From: Allodiplogaster sudhausi
Lineage: Eukaryota; Nematoda; Chromadorea; Rhabditida; Diplogasteridae
NCBI GenBank assembly: GCA_945643635.1
Contig: CALZFC010000310.1
Location: 186,001 to 250,000, forward strand
DNA: 64,000 bases
Reading direction: 5' to 3'
Part shown: in pieces, positions 9,563 to 20,500 of the stretch
How the letters are laid out: the number at the start of each line of letters is the position of its first letter
How positions within the stretch are numbered: position 1 is the first letter of the stretch
The notes under the pieces: generated by a model
Seen by the model: the letters and a program-made list of their open reading frames with translations, nothing else
The model's database searches: none
Told to the model about the DNA's origin: nothing
Translations under genes and position numbers: made by a program

Positions 9563-9769
9563 ACGGAATCGATCTACAGCTATATCAAAAATATACTATT
9601 TCTGTAGATATGATCATAAAATTTGATCCTTGAATCGGCATTACCAAAACGTCTTCGCTCCTGCCGCCACAAGGATTCGACATCGGTTTCTTGCTATGTC
9701 AAAAAATATTATTTCGGCAGATTTGAAAATAAAACTTGATCCTTGACTCGACAAATATAAAATGAATTC

Positions 9770-9841
9770 GCTCCTGGGTGGGTTCGAACCACCGACCTTT
9801 CGGTTAACAGCCGAACGCGCTGCCGATTGCGCCACAAGAGC
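9770..9841 (-). tRNA. tRNA-Asn(GTT)
   Basis: Canonical; alpha flank. Confidence 0.96.
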
Positions 9842-10170
9842 ACGGAATCGATCTACAGCTATATCAAAAATATACTATTTCTGTAGATATGATTATAAAA
9901 TTTGATCCTTGAATCGGCATGGCCAAAACGTCTTCGCTCCTGCCGCCACAAGGACTCGACATCGGTTTCTTTGCTATGTCAAAAATATATTATTTCGGCA
10001 GATTTGAAAATAAAACTTGTTCCATGACTCTACATGGACATGACCAAAACGTCTTCGCTCCTGCCGCCTCAAGGGCTCGACATCGGTTCTTTGCTATGTC
10101 AAAAATATATTATTTCGGCAGATTTGAAAATAAAACTTGATCCTTGACTCGACAATTATAAAATGAATTC

Positions 10171-10242
10171 GCTCCTGGGTGGGTTCGAACCACCGACCTT
10201 TCGGTTAACAGCCGAACGCGCTGCCGATTCCTCCACAAGAGC
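10171..10242 (-). tRNA. tRNA-Asn(GTT), D-stem damaged
   Basis: GAGG D-stem variant. Confidence 0.75.
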
Positions 10243-10450
10243 ACGGAATCGATCTGCAGCTATATCAAAAATATACTATTTCTGTAGATATGATCATAAA
10301 ATTTGATCCTTGAATCGGCATGGCCAAAACGTCTTCGCTCCTACCGCCACAAGGGCTCGACATCGGTTTTTTGCTATGTCAAAAATATATTATTTCGGCA
10401 GATTTGAAAATAAAACTTGATCCTTGACTCGACAAATATAAAATGAATTC

Positions 10451-10522
10451 GCTCCTGGGTGGGTTCGAACCACCGACCTTTCGGTTAACAGCCGAACGCG
10501 CTGCCGATTGCGCCACAAGAGC
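10451..10522 (-). tRNA. tRNA-Asn(GTT)
   Basis: Canonical; alpha flank. Confidence 0.96.
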
Positions 10523-10851
10523 ACGGAATCGATCTACAGCTATATCAAAAATATACTATTTCTGTAGATATGATTATAAAATTTGATCCTTGAATCGGCA
10601 TGGCCAAAACGTCTTCGCTCCTGCCGCCACAAGGACTCGACATCGGTTTCTTTGCTATGTCAAAAATATATTATTTCGGCAGATTTGAAAATAAAACTTG
10701 TTCCATGACTCTACATGGACATGACCAAAACGTCTTCGCTCCTGCCGCCTCAAGGGCTCGACATCGGTTCTTTGCTATGTCAAAAATATATTATTTCGGC
10801 AGATTTGAAAATAAAACTTGATCCTTGACTCGACAATTATAAAATGAATTC

Positions 10852-10923
10852 GCTCCTGGGTGGGTTCGAACCACCGACCTTTCGGTTAACAGCCGAACGC
10901 GCTGCCGATTCCTCCACAAGAGC
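10852..10923 (-). tRNA. tRNA-Asn(GTT), D-stem damaged
   Basis: GAGG D-stem variant. Confidence 0.75.
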
Positions 10924-11131
10924 ACGGAATCGATCTGCAGCTATATCAAAAATATACTATTTCTGTAGATATGATCATAAAATTTGATCCTTGAATCGGC
11001 ATGGCCAAAACGTCTTCGCTCCTGCCGCCACAAGGGCTCGACATCGGTTTTTTGCTATGTCAAAAATATATTATTTCGGCAGATTTGAAAATAAAACTTG
11101 ATCCTTGACTCGACAAATATAAAATGAATTC

Positions 11132-11203
11132 GCTCCTGGGTGGGTTCGAACCACCGACCTTTCGGTTAACAGCCGAACGCGCTGCCGATTGCGCCACAAG
11201 AGC
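11132..11203 (-). tRNA. tRNA-Asn(GTT)
   Basis: Canonical; alpha flank. Confidence 0.96.
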
Positions 11204-11532
11204 ACGGAATCGATCTACAGCTATATCAAAAATATACTATTTCTGTAGATATGATTATAAAATTTGATCCTTGAATCGGCATGGCCAAAACGTCTTCGCT
11301 CCTGCCGCCACAAGGACTCGACATCGGTTTCTTTGCTATGTCAAAAATATATTATTTCGGCAGATTTGAAAATAAAACTTGTTCCATGACTCTACATGGA
11401 CATGACCAAAACGTCTTCGCTCCTGCCGCCTCAAGGGCTCGACATCGGTTCTTTGCTATGTCAAAAATATATTATTTCGGCAGATTTGAAAATAAAACTT
11501 GATCCTTGACTCGACAATTATAAAATGAATTC

Positions 11533-11604
11533 GCTCCTGGGTGGGTTCGAACCACCGACCTTTCGGTTAACAGCCGAACGCGCTGCCGATTCCTCCACAA
11601 GAGC
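11533..11604 (-). tRNA. tRNA-Asn(GTT), D-stem damaged
   Basis: GAGG D-stem variant. Confidence 0.75.
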
Positions 11605-11932
11605 ACGGAATCGATCTGCAGCTATATCAAAAATATACTATTTCTGTAGATATGATCATAAAATTTGATCCTTGAATCGGCATGGCCAAAACGTCTTCGC
11701 TCCTGCCGCCACAAGGACTCGACATCGGTTTCTTTGCTATGTCAAAAATATATTATTTCGGCAGATTTGAAAATAAAACTTGTTCCATGACTCTACATGG
11801 ACATGACCAAAACGTCTTCGCTCCTGCCGCCACAAGGGCTCGACATCGGTTTCTTGCTATGTCAAAAAATATTATTTCGGCAGATTTGAAAATAAAACTT
11901 GATCCTTGACTCGACAAATATAAAATGAATTC

Positions 11933-12004
11933 GCTCCTGGGTGGGTTCGAACCACCGACCTTTCGGTTAACAGCCGAACGCGCTGCCGATTGCGCCACAA
12001 GAGC
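11933..12004 (-). tRNA. tRNA-Asn(GTT)
   Basis: Canonical; alpha flank. Confidence 0.96.
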
Positions 12005-12212
12005 ACGGAATCGATCTCCAGCTATATCAAAAATATACTATTTCTGTAGATATGATCATAAAATTGGATCCTTGAATCGGCATGGCCAAAACGTCTTCGC
12101 TCCTACCGCCACAAGGGCTCGACATCGGTTTTTTGCTATGTCAAAAATATATTATTTCGGCAGATTTGAAAATAAAACTTGATCCTTGACTCGACAAATA
12201 TAAAATGAATTC

Positions 12213-12284
12213 GATCCTGGGTGGGTTCGAACCACCGACCTTTCGGTTAACAGCCGAACGCGCTGCCGATTGCGCCACACGAGC
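12213..12284 (-). tRNA. tRNA-Asn(GTT), two acceptor changes
   Basis: G71U and T5G, as at 9212. Confidence 0.8.
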
Positions 12285-12491
12285 ACGAAATCGATCTGCA
12301 GCTATATCAAAAATATACTATTTCTGTAGATATGATCATAAAATTTGATCCTTGAATCGGCATTACCAAAACGTCTTCGCTCCTGCCGCCACAAGGATTC
12401 GACATCGGTTTCTTGCTATGTCAAAAAATATTATTTCGGCAGATTTGAAAATAAAACTTGATCCTTGACTCGACAAATATAAAATGAATTC

Positions 12492-12563
12492 GCTCCTGGG
12501 TGGGTTCGAACCACCGACCTTTCGGTTAACAGCCGAACGCGCTGCCGATTGCGCCACAAGAGC
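12492..12563 (-). tRNA. tRNA-Asn(GTT)
   Basis: Canonical; alpha flank. Confidence 0.96.
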
Positions 12564-12770
12564 ACGGAATCGATCTACAGCTATATCAAAAATATACTAT
12601 TTCTGTAGATATGATCATAAAATTTGATCCTTGAATCGGCATTACCAAAACGTCTTCGCTCCTGCCGCCACAAGGATTCGACATCGGTTTCTTGCTATGT
12701 CAAAAAATATTATTTCGGCAGATTTGAAAATAAAACTTGATCCTTGACTCGACAAATATAAAATGAATTC

Positions 12771-12842
12771 GCTCCTGGGTGGGTTCGAACCACCGACCTT
12801 TCGGTTAACAGCCGAACGCGCTGCCGATTGCGCCACAAGAGC
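12771..12842 (-). tRNA. tRNA-Asn(GTT)
   Basis: Canonical; alpha flank. Confidence 0.96.
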
Positions 12843-13171
12843 ACGGAATCGATCTACAGCTATATCAAAAATATACTATTTCTGTAGATATGATTATAAA
12901 ATTTGATCCTTGAATCGGCATGGCCAAAACGTCTTCGCTCCTGCCGCCACAAGGACTCGACATCGGTTTCTTTGCTATGTCAAAAATATATTATTTCGGC
13001 AGATTTGAAAATAAAACTTGTTCCATGACTCTACATGGACATGACCAAAACGTCTTCGCTCCTGCCGCCTCAAGGGCTCGACATCGGTTCTTTGCTATGT
13101 CAAAAATATATTATTTCGGCAGATTTGAAAATAAAACTTGATCCTTGACTCGACAAATATAAAATGAATTC

Positions 13172-13243
13172 GCTCCTGGGTGGGTTCGAACCACCGACCT
13201 TTCGGTTAACAGCCGAACGCGCTGCCGATTCCTCCACAAGAGC
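13172..13243 (-). tRNA. tRNA-Asn(GTT), D-stem damaged
   Basis: GAGG D-stem variant. Confidence 0.75.
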
Positions 13244-13450
13244 ACGGAATCGATCTGCAGCTATATCAAAAATATACTATTTCTGTAGATATGATCATAA
13301 AATTTGATCCTTGAATCGGCATGGCCAAAACGTCTTCGCTCCTGCCGCCACAAGGGCTCGACATCGGTTTCTTGCTATGTCAAAAAATATTATTTCGGCA
13401 GATTTGAAAATAAAACTTGATCCTTGACTCGACAAATATAAAATGAATTC

Positions 13451-13522
13451 GCTCCTGGGTGGGTTCGAACCACCGACCTTTCGGTTAACAGCCGAACGCG
13501 CTGCCGATTGCGCCACACGAGC
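13451..13522 (-). tRNA. tRNA-Asn(GTT), acceptor variant
   Basis: T5G mismatch; flank acgaaatc. Confidence 0.85.
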
Positions 13523-13729
13523 ACGAAATCGATCTGCAGCTATATCAAAAATATACTATTTCTGTAGATATGATCATAAAATTTGATCCTTGAATCGGCA
13601 TTACCAAAACGTCTTCGCTCCTGCCGCCATAAGGATTCGACATCGGTTTCTTGCTATGTCAAAAAATATTATTTCGGCAGATTTGAAAATAAAACTTGAT
13701 CCTTGACTCGACAAATATAAAATGAATTC

Positions 13730-13801
13730 GCTCCTGGGTGGGTTCGAACCACCGACCTTTCGGTTAACAGCCGAACGCGCTGCCGATTGCGCCACAAGAG
13801 C
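13730..13801 (-). tRNA. tRNA-Asn(GTT)
   Basis: Canonical; alpha flank. Confidence 0.96.
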
Positions 13802-14130
13802 ACGGAATCGATCTACAGCTATATCAAAAATATACTATTTCTGTAGATATGATTATAAAATTTGATCCTTGAATCGGCATGGCCAAAACGTCTTCGCTCC
13901 TGCCGCCACAAGGACTCGACATCGGTTTCTTTGCTATGTCAAAAATATATTATTTCGGCAGATTTGAAAATAAAACTTGTTCCATGACTCTACATGGACA
14001 TGACCAAAACGTCTTCGCTCCTGCCGCCTCAAGGGCTCGACATCGGTTCTTTGCTATGTCAAAAATATATTATTTCGGCAGATTTGAAAATAAAACTTGA
14101 TCCTTGACTCGACAAATATAAAATGAATTC

Positions 14131-14202
14131 GCTCCTGGGTGGGTTCGAACCACCGACCTTTCGGTTAACAGCCGAACGCGCTGCCGATTCCTCCACAAGA
14201 GC
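14131..14202 (-). tRNA. tRNA-Asn(GTT), D-stem damaged
   Basis: GAGG D-stem variant. Confidence 0.75.
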
Positions 14203-14409
14203 ACGGAATCGATCTGCAGCTATATCAAAAATATACTATTTCTGTAGATATGATCATAAAATTTGATCCTTGAATCGGCATGGCCAAAACGTCTTCGCTC
14301 CTGCCGCCACAAGGGCTCGACATCGGTTTCTTGCTATGTCAAAAAATATTATTTCGGCAGATTTGAAAATAAAACTTGATCCTTGACTCGACAAATATAA
14401 AATGAATTC

Positions 14410-14481
14410 GCTCCTGGGTGGGTTCGAACCACCGACCTTTCGGTTAACAGCCGAACGCGCTGCCGATTGCGCCACAAGAGC
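14410..14481 (-). tRNA. tRNA-Asn(GTT)
   Basis: Canonical; alpha flank with cc at -1/-2. Confidence 0.96.
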
Positions 14482-14810
14482 CCGGAATCGATCTACAGCT
14501 ATATCAAAAATATACTATTTCTGTAGATATGATTATAAAATTTGATCCTTGAATCGGCATGGCCAAAACGTCTTCGCTCCTGCCGCCACAAGGACTCGAC
14601 ATCGGTTTCTTTGCTATGTCAAAAATATATTATTTCGGCAGATTTGAAAATAAAACTTGTTCCATGACTCTACATGGACATGACCAAAACGTCTTCGCTC
14701 CTGCCGCCTCAAGGGCTCGACATCGGTTCTTTGCTATGTCAAAAATATATTATTTCGGCAGATTTGAAAATAAAACTTGATCCTTGACTCGACAAATATA
14801 AAATGAATTC

Positions 14811-14882
14811 GCTCCTGGGTGGGTTCGAACCACCGACCTTTCGGTTAACAGCCGAACGCGCTGCCGATTCCTCCACAAGAGC
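14811..14882 (-). tRNA. tRNA-Asn(GTT), D-stem damaged
   Basis: GAGG D-stem variant. Confidence 0.75.
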
Positions 14883-15089
14883 ACGGAATCGATCTGCAGC
14901 AATATCAAAAATATACTATTTCTGTAGATATGATCATAAAATTTGATCCTTGAATCGGCATGGCCAAAACGTCTTCGCTCCGGCCGCCACAAGGGCTCGA
15001 CATCGGTTTCTTGCTATGTCAAAAAATATTATTTCGGCAGATTTGAAAATAAAACTTGATCCTTGACTCGACAAATATAAAATGAATTC

Positions 15090-15161
15090 GCTCCTGGGTG
15101 GGTTCGAACCACCGACCTTTCGGTTAACAGCCGAACGCGCTGCCGATTGCGCCACAAGAGC
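15090..15161 (-). tRNA. tRNA-Asn(GTT)
   Basis: Canonical; alpha flank. Confidence 0.96.
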
Positions 15162-15490
15162 ACGGAATCGATCTACAGCTATATCAAAAATATACTATTT
15201 CTGTAGATATGATTATAAAATTTGATCCTTGAATCGGCATGGCCAAAACGTCTTCGCTCCTGCTGCCACAAGGACTCGACATCGGTTTCTTTGCTATGTC
15301 AAAAATATATTATTTCGGCAGATTTGAAAATAAAACTTGTTCCATGACTCTACATGGGCATGACCAAAACGTCTTCGCTCCTGCCGCCTCAAGGGCTCGA
15401 CATCGGTTCTTTGCTATGTCAAAAATATATTATTTCGGCAGATTTGAAAATAAAACTTGATCCTTGACTCGACAAATATAAAATGAATTC

Positions 15491-15562
15491 GCTCCTGGGT
15501 GGGTTCGAACCACCGACCTTTCGGTTAACAGCCGAACGCGCTGCCGATTGCGCCACAAGAGC
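15491..15562 (-). tRNA. tRNA-Asn(GTT)
   Basis: Canonical; alpha flank. Confidence 0.96.
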
Positions 15563-15890
15563 ACGGAATCGATCTACAGCTATATCAAAAATATACTATT
15601 TCTGTAGATATGATTATAAAATTTGATCCTTGAATCGGCATGGCCAAAACGTCTTCGCTCCTGCCGCCACAAGGACTCGACATCGGTTTCTTTGCTATGT
15701 CAAAAATATATTATTTCGGCAGATTTGAAAATAAAACTTGTTCCATGACTCTACATGGACATGACCAAAACGTCTTCGCTCCTGCCGCCTCAAGGGCTCG
15801 ACATCGGTTTTTTGCTATGTTAAAAAATATTATTTCGGCAGATTTGAAAATAAAACTTGATCCATGACTCTACATGGACAAAATGTATTC

Positions 15891-15962
15891 GCTCCTGGGT
15901 GGGTTCGAACCACCGACCTTTCGGTTAACAGCCGAACGCGCTGCCGATTCCCCCACAAGAGC
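15891..15962 (-). tRNA. tRNA-Asn(GTT), D-stem damaged
   Basis: GGGG D-stem variant; 3' flank gtattc. Confidence 0.72.
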
Positions 15963-16169
15963 ACGGAATCGATCTGCAGCTATATCAAAAATATACTATT
16001 TCTGTAGATATGATTATAAAATTTGATCCTTGAATCGGCATGGCCAAAACGTCTTCGCTCCTGCCGCCACAAGGGCTCGACATCGGTTTCTTGCTATGTC
16101 AAAAAATATTATTTCGGCAGATTTGAAAATAAAACTTGATCCTTGACTCGACAAATATAAAATGAATTC

Positions 16170-16241
16170 GCTCCTGGGTGGGTTCGAACCACCGACCTTT
16201 CGGTTAACAGCCGAACGCGCTGCCGATTGCGCCTCAAGAGC
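16170..16241 (-). tRNA. tRNA-Asn(GTT), U8A
   Basis: U8A loses the conserved U8:A14 tertiary pair and the first A-box base; divergent flank ctgaatcgacctgccgc. Confidence 0.8.
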
Positions 16242-16448
16242 ACTGAATCGACCTGCCGCTATATCAAAAAAATACTATTTCTGTAGATATGATTATAAAA
16301 TTTGATCCTTGAATCGGCATGGCCAAAACGTCTTCGCTCCTGCCGCCACAAGGGCTCGACATCGGTTTTTTGCTATGTTAAAAAATATTATTTCGGCAGA
16401 TTTGAAAATAAAACTTGATCCATGACTCTACATGGGCAAAATGTATTC

Positions 16449-16520
16449 GCTCCTGGGTGGGTTCGAACCACCGACCTTTCGGTTAACAGCCGAACGCGCT
16501 GCCGATTCCGCCACAAGAGC
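16449..16520 (-). tRNA. tRNA-Asn(GTT), D-stem variant
   Basis: C13G in the D-stem; 3' flank gtattc. Confidence 0.8.
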
Positions 16521-16727
16521 ACGGAATCGATCTGCAGCTATATCAAAAATATACTATTTCTGTAGATATGATCATAAAATTTGATCCTTGAATCGGCATG
16601 GCCAAAACGTCTTCGCTCCTGCCGCCACAAGGGCTCGACATCGGTTTCTTGCTATGTCAAAAAATATTATTTCGGCAGATTTGAAAATAAAACTTAATCC
16701 TTGACTCGACAAATATAAAATGAATTC

Positions 16728-16799
16728 GCTCCTGGGTGGGTTCGAACCACCCACCTTTCGGTTAACAGCCGAACGCGCTGCCGATTGCGCCTCAAGAGC
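16728..16799 (-). tRNA. tRNA-Asn(GTT), U8A and C48G
   Basis: Two changes at tertiary-structure positions; divergent flank. Confidence 0.75.
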
Positions 16800-17012
16800 A
16801 CTGAATCGACCTGCCGCTATATCAAAAAAATACTATTTCTGTAGATATGATTATAAAATTTGATCCTTGAATCGGCATGGCCAAAACGTCTTCGCTCCTG
16901 CCACCACAAGGGCTCGACATCGGTTTTTTTTTTTGCTATGTCAAAAATATATTATTTCGACAGATTTGAAAATAAAACTTGATCCTTGACTCGACAAATA
17001 TAAAATGAATTC

Positions 17013-17083
17013 GCTCCTGGGTGGGTTCGAACCACCGACTTTCGGTTAACAGCCGAACGCGCTGCCGATTGAGCCTCAAGAGC
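17013..17083 (-). pseudogene. tRNA-Asn pseudogene beside the retrotransposon
   Basis: 71 nt: one base lost in the variable region, D-stem GCTC, U8A. The retrotransposon begins 50 bp upstream of its 5' end. Confidence 0.8.
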
Positions 17084-17129
17084 ATTGAATCGACCTGCCG
17101 CTATATCAAAAATATAATATTTCTGTAGA

Positions 17130-17133
17130 TATG
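17130..17133. repeat. Target-site duplication, left (TATG)
   Basis: The uninterrupted array unit has a single TATG here (gtagaTATGattataaa). Confidence 0.9.
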
Positions 17134-17496
17134 TGTAGTAGCCTCAGCTACTCTTCTTCTACTACTTGCGATGTCGGAGACGAGGACGAGGGTTCAAACG
17201 GTAGACTTTATTAGCTCAAAGTCTGGCCAAGGCGCAACACAAACAAGAAGAGACCGCTCACTATGAGCTCAGAACACTAGACTGCCTAGATTGGCTACCG
17301 TCGAGCCAACATTAACACATTACACGTAGGCATAAATGCAAATATATAAGCCGTAGAATATATAGGGACTAGACCGTAGTCTTGATACTTGAAAATGGCA
17401 CTAAATAAGAGTGCCTCATAAAATGATGACATTTGAAATTATGGTATGAAATGAAAGAGGTTGAATGAGGACAGGGGATGGGTCATTCCTGTGACA
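17134..17496 (-). repeat. 3' LTR, 363 bp
   Basis: On the minus strand it starts TGTCACAGG and ends CTACTACA. It differs from the 5' LTR at one position (G17425 versus T24529). It carries two TATATA motifs (17359-17364, 17343-17348) and AATAAA on the minus strand at 17207-17212, a likely poly(A) signal in R/U5. Near identity of the LTRs means a recent insertion or gene conversion. Confidence 0.95.
17207..17212 (-). promoter_or_regulatory. Polyadenylation signal AATAAA in 3' LTR
   Basis: Minus-strand AATAAA about 130 nt downstream of the second TATA motif; the copy in the 5' LTR is at 24311-24316. Confidence 0.55.
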
Positions 17497-17510
17497 TCCC
17501 CCTCCTTCTC
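17497..17510 (-). promoter_or_regulatory. Polypurine tract
   Basis: Minus-strand GAGAAGGAGGGGGA abuts the 3' LTR and overlaps the pol stop codon (TGA at 17509-17511). It is the expected primer for plus-strand synthesis. A second copy at 24601-24614 adjoins the 5' LTR inside the duplicated fragment. Confidence 0.85.
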
Positions 17511-20500
17511 AGAGCGGGCGTCCCCGACCGCCGCTTGACTGTTTGCCGTGTCCGTAACGATAGTTGCCTCGCATGCTGCTACCTCCGTAGTAGCCTCTGC
17601 CCGTGCCACGATTGAGAGGAGTCGATCTGCCGTTGAATCGTCCTCGCATGAGAGTTGAGTTGCCGTTGACTGGTCTGCCGAAGTTCCGCTGTATTCCGCC
17701 CGTAGTCGCTGCCTCGTTGATGAACTCGATCGGTCGTCCTCGCAACTTGTTGATTCGCTTGACGTAAGCGATCATCTCGCTCTCTCCGAATCGCTCAGTC
17801 TTCCCCACTATACCATCTGCTAGGTATGTTGGGCTGATACCGTCTTGCAGCTTCTCGCTCAGTTCTATGATGTCTACCAGATCACTTCCTTCTCCAACTG
17901 CCAAAGCTTGAAGGACCTCAGACATTCCTTCCATGCTCTCCTTATCCGTGTCTTCTCTGATCTTCTCAGGCATGATGATGAGCTGCTTCCACTGCTTGCC
18001 AGTTAGCTCCTTGATGTAATTGGCAGCCTCTTCCCACTCCTCCACTAAAATGTCCCACTTATCTCTGCTTCTCCAGGGCAAGATGACAATGGTGAGTGGT
18101 GCGGTGATTGTCTTGACATCTGTCAGTGCTGAGATCCACTCCTTTCCTCCGACTGGATTGAGCACGGTTTCTTCTTTTCGTCCCTTCAGTGCTGTTGCGT
18201 ATGACGTGGGCACCAACCACGTCAATCTGCCACTCCACGTTGTACTGGCCCGTCTCCTGCAAACAGGATGTACATTTCTCTGTACTCTCTTCTTACCTTT
18301 GTCTTCTATTTCACACCCTTCAGCAACTTTTCTCAGCTGATCAAATGGGATAATTAGTTCCTCTTTTGTCCCTTCTCCCTTCACTCTTGCTGAGTTCTCG
18401 CTTACATCTATCACTCGGAAAGGGCCACTCCACTCAGATGTTAGTTTGGGTACCGTATCTCCTCTACCAACCGGCACTTTCACCAAAACTTTTTCTCCCT
18501 TCCTAGGATACTCTTTCCCTTCTATTCGATTCTTTCTATCGTAATGTCCCTTCATTTTCTCGATTTGTCTTCGCGCATTCTCTTTCGCCTCTTCTCTTGC
18601 CATTCGCATCCCTTCTACCAACTCTCTACCGTAATCTTCTACTTCCTTAGGTTGTTCACCCAGTTCTTCCAACTTCTCTCCTAGCGGCCTAGGCTCCCTC
18701 CCGTATACCAATCGATACGGGCTCATTCCCGTGGTCGCATGAGGACTCGTGTTGTAAGTGTACACGCAAAATGGCAAAATCTCGTCCCACTTTTCCTTCT
18801 CTTTCACCTTCTTTTGCAAGAGTCTGATCAGAGTTCCGTTAAATCTCTCGCACATTCCATTCTCCCTGGGGACGTATCCTTTGGTCAAGATGTGTTTGAC
18901 TTCCAAAGTGTCCAGAATGAAACCTAGCACTCTATTCACGAACTCGCCACCCCTATCAGACACAAGGTTCTGCGGCAATCTGCCTTCTGCAATCCATCCA
19001 TTACAGAACTTCTCCGCTACTTCTTTCGCCCCCTTAGTCTGCATTGGGAATGCTGCTCCCAACTTCGAGAATGCGTCCACTACAGTCAGAATGTATCTGT
19101 TTCCAGACAGGGAAGTTCCGATCTCCATGACATCAATGGCTACCGTCTCGAAAGGTTCCCCGACTAGCATAGGCTTCAAAGGTGGGACAAGAGGCTCTCG
19201 CACATTGAACAAGGTACAGTCCGGGCAGTTCTCCACGTACTTCTGTACGTCTTCTTTCATGCCTGGCCAGAAGTATTCCCTTAACTTCTTCACTGTCTTG
19301 TTTGCCCCCCAATGCCCGCCTAGCTTCCCGTCATGAAACTGATGCAATACTTCCTCTCGCAATGATTCTGGGACGTAAAATCTGCGTCCTCCTCGTGCTC
19401 CTTCTACCATCAGACTTCCATTCTGTTCTGACCACCGGAAACCCTTTTCCCTGATCCGCCTCTCAGTCACTCCGTCCAACTTTTCTCTCATCTCGGTGGC
19501 AAAGGCATCCTTTGCTATCCTTTCCTTCCACTTTTCTCTCGTCCCTCCCAACGACACACTATTCACTACCCGCTCAATTTCTGGTTTCTCTTCTGGCGCT
19601 GTCTCGCTAGTCTCTGCTCCCGTGACTAGTTCACCCCTACTCAGCGCGTCTGCCACCTTGTTCGCCTTCCCCTTCACGTACTCGATTGTCACATCACAAG
19701 ACTGTAACTCCAGTGCCCATCTCATGATTCTCGCCGATGTTGTTTTGTCACTAAACAACGCGCGCAAAGGCATGTGGTCCGTGCGAACCACTACTTTCGT
19801 GCCAAAGTAGATCGGCTTGAATCTTCTGAGTGCGAACATCACGGCTAGCGCCTCACTATCAGTCACATGGTAGCCGCGCTCTGCTGGAGAACATCTCTTT
19901 GATGCAAAGTAAAGTGGATGAAATAACCCGTCTTCCCCCTCCTGAGTCAGTACTGCACCCACCGCCTTCTGACTAGCATCGCAATAAATGATGAAAGGTC
20001 TTTCACCACTGAGCACTGCTTGTACATCTGGTTGTGCCAGGACTGGAGAAGAAATCAGCATTTTCTTCAACTCTTCAAATGCTCGCTGCTCTTCTAATCC
20101 CCATTTCCATTCCACTTTCTCACTCGTCAGCCTATTCAAGGCACTCGCCTTCTCTGCGAACTTGTGGACGAATTTTCTGTAGAATGATGCCATTCCCAGA
20201 AAGCGTCTCAATTCCTTCACGTCCAGTGGTGCCTTTAACTCTACAATTTTCTGCACCTTCGCCCCGTCCATTTTCACACCCTCCCGTGTCACCAAATGGC
20301 CCAGGTACTCCACTTCCTTCTGTGCCATCTTGCACTTCTGTGCTTTCAGCTTCAGACCGTGACTTGCTTCTAGCACCCTTCCCAGCATTTTTGCATGCTC
20401 GTCTTCCGTCTCAGTGGCGATGAGTACATCGTCAATGTATACTGCCACCTGATCCCCTAGCAGATTCTCCAAGATGCGCTCCATCAATCGCTGAAATGTT

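Larger units (their letters stand above)
9212..10170 (-). repeat. 3001-bp offset duplication, copy 1
   Basis: Begins with a tRNA whose 3' end reads gatcctggg (acceptor mismatch C2:U71), found elsewhere only at 12213. The following two loci and spacings also match. Confidence 0.8.
10171..11532 (-). repeat. 681-bp two-tRNA higher-order repeat, two full copies plus a third start
   Basis: Pairs of one D-stem-damaged and one canonical tRNA (10171+10451, 10852+11132) followed by 11533. Offset is exactly 681 bp; the long spacers share the caaggactcgac variant and cgacaattat. Confidence 0.85.
12213..13171 (-). repeat. 3001-bp offset duplication, copy 2
   Basis: Matches 9212-10170 with the same gatcctggg marker. 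Confidence 0.8.
1..17133 (-). repeat. Tandem tRNA-Asn array, left part (55 loci)
   Basis: Head-to-tail tRNA-Asn units, all on the minus strand, spaced 279-280, 400-402 or once 521 bp. All flanks here are alpha-like. Spacers contain no gene: each holds one 20-nt tRNA remnant (short unit) or two (long unit, spacers of about 329 bp at 73-402, 2114-2442, 3633-3961, 5432-5760, 7777-8105, 9842-10170, 10523-10851, 11204-11532, 11605-11932, 12843-13171, 13802-14130, 14482-14810, 15162-15490, 15563-15890). Many copies are damaged (D-stem, acceptor stem, truncations). Divergence is greatest at 15.9-17.1 kb, next to the retrotransposon. Confidence 0.97.

Noticed and set aside
1..17133. Recurrent 60-108 codon open frames on both strands across the array
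   Set aside because: They run across tRNA bodies and spacers, repeat with the unit, change length with single variants, and many lack true ATG starts. They are by-products of the repeat, not genes.
18250..18296. Splice-like pair on the minus strand (GGTAAGA ... TTTGCAG, 40 nt apart) in pol
   Set aside because: Removing it would lead to an early stop within a dozen codons, and 40 nt is very short for an intron.
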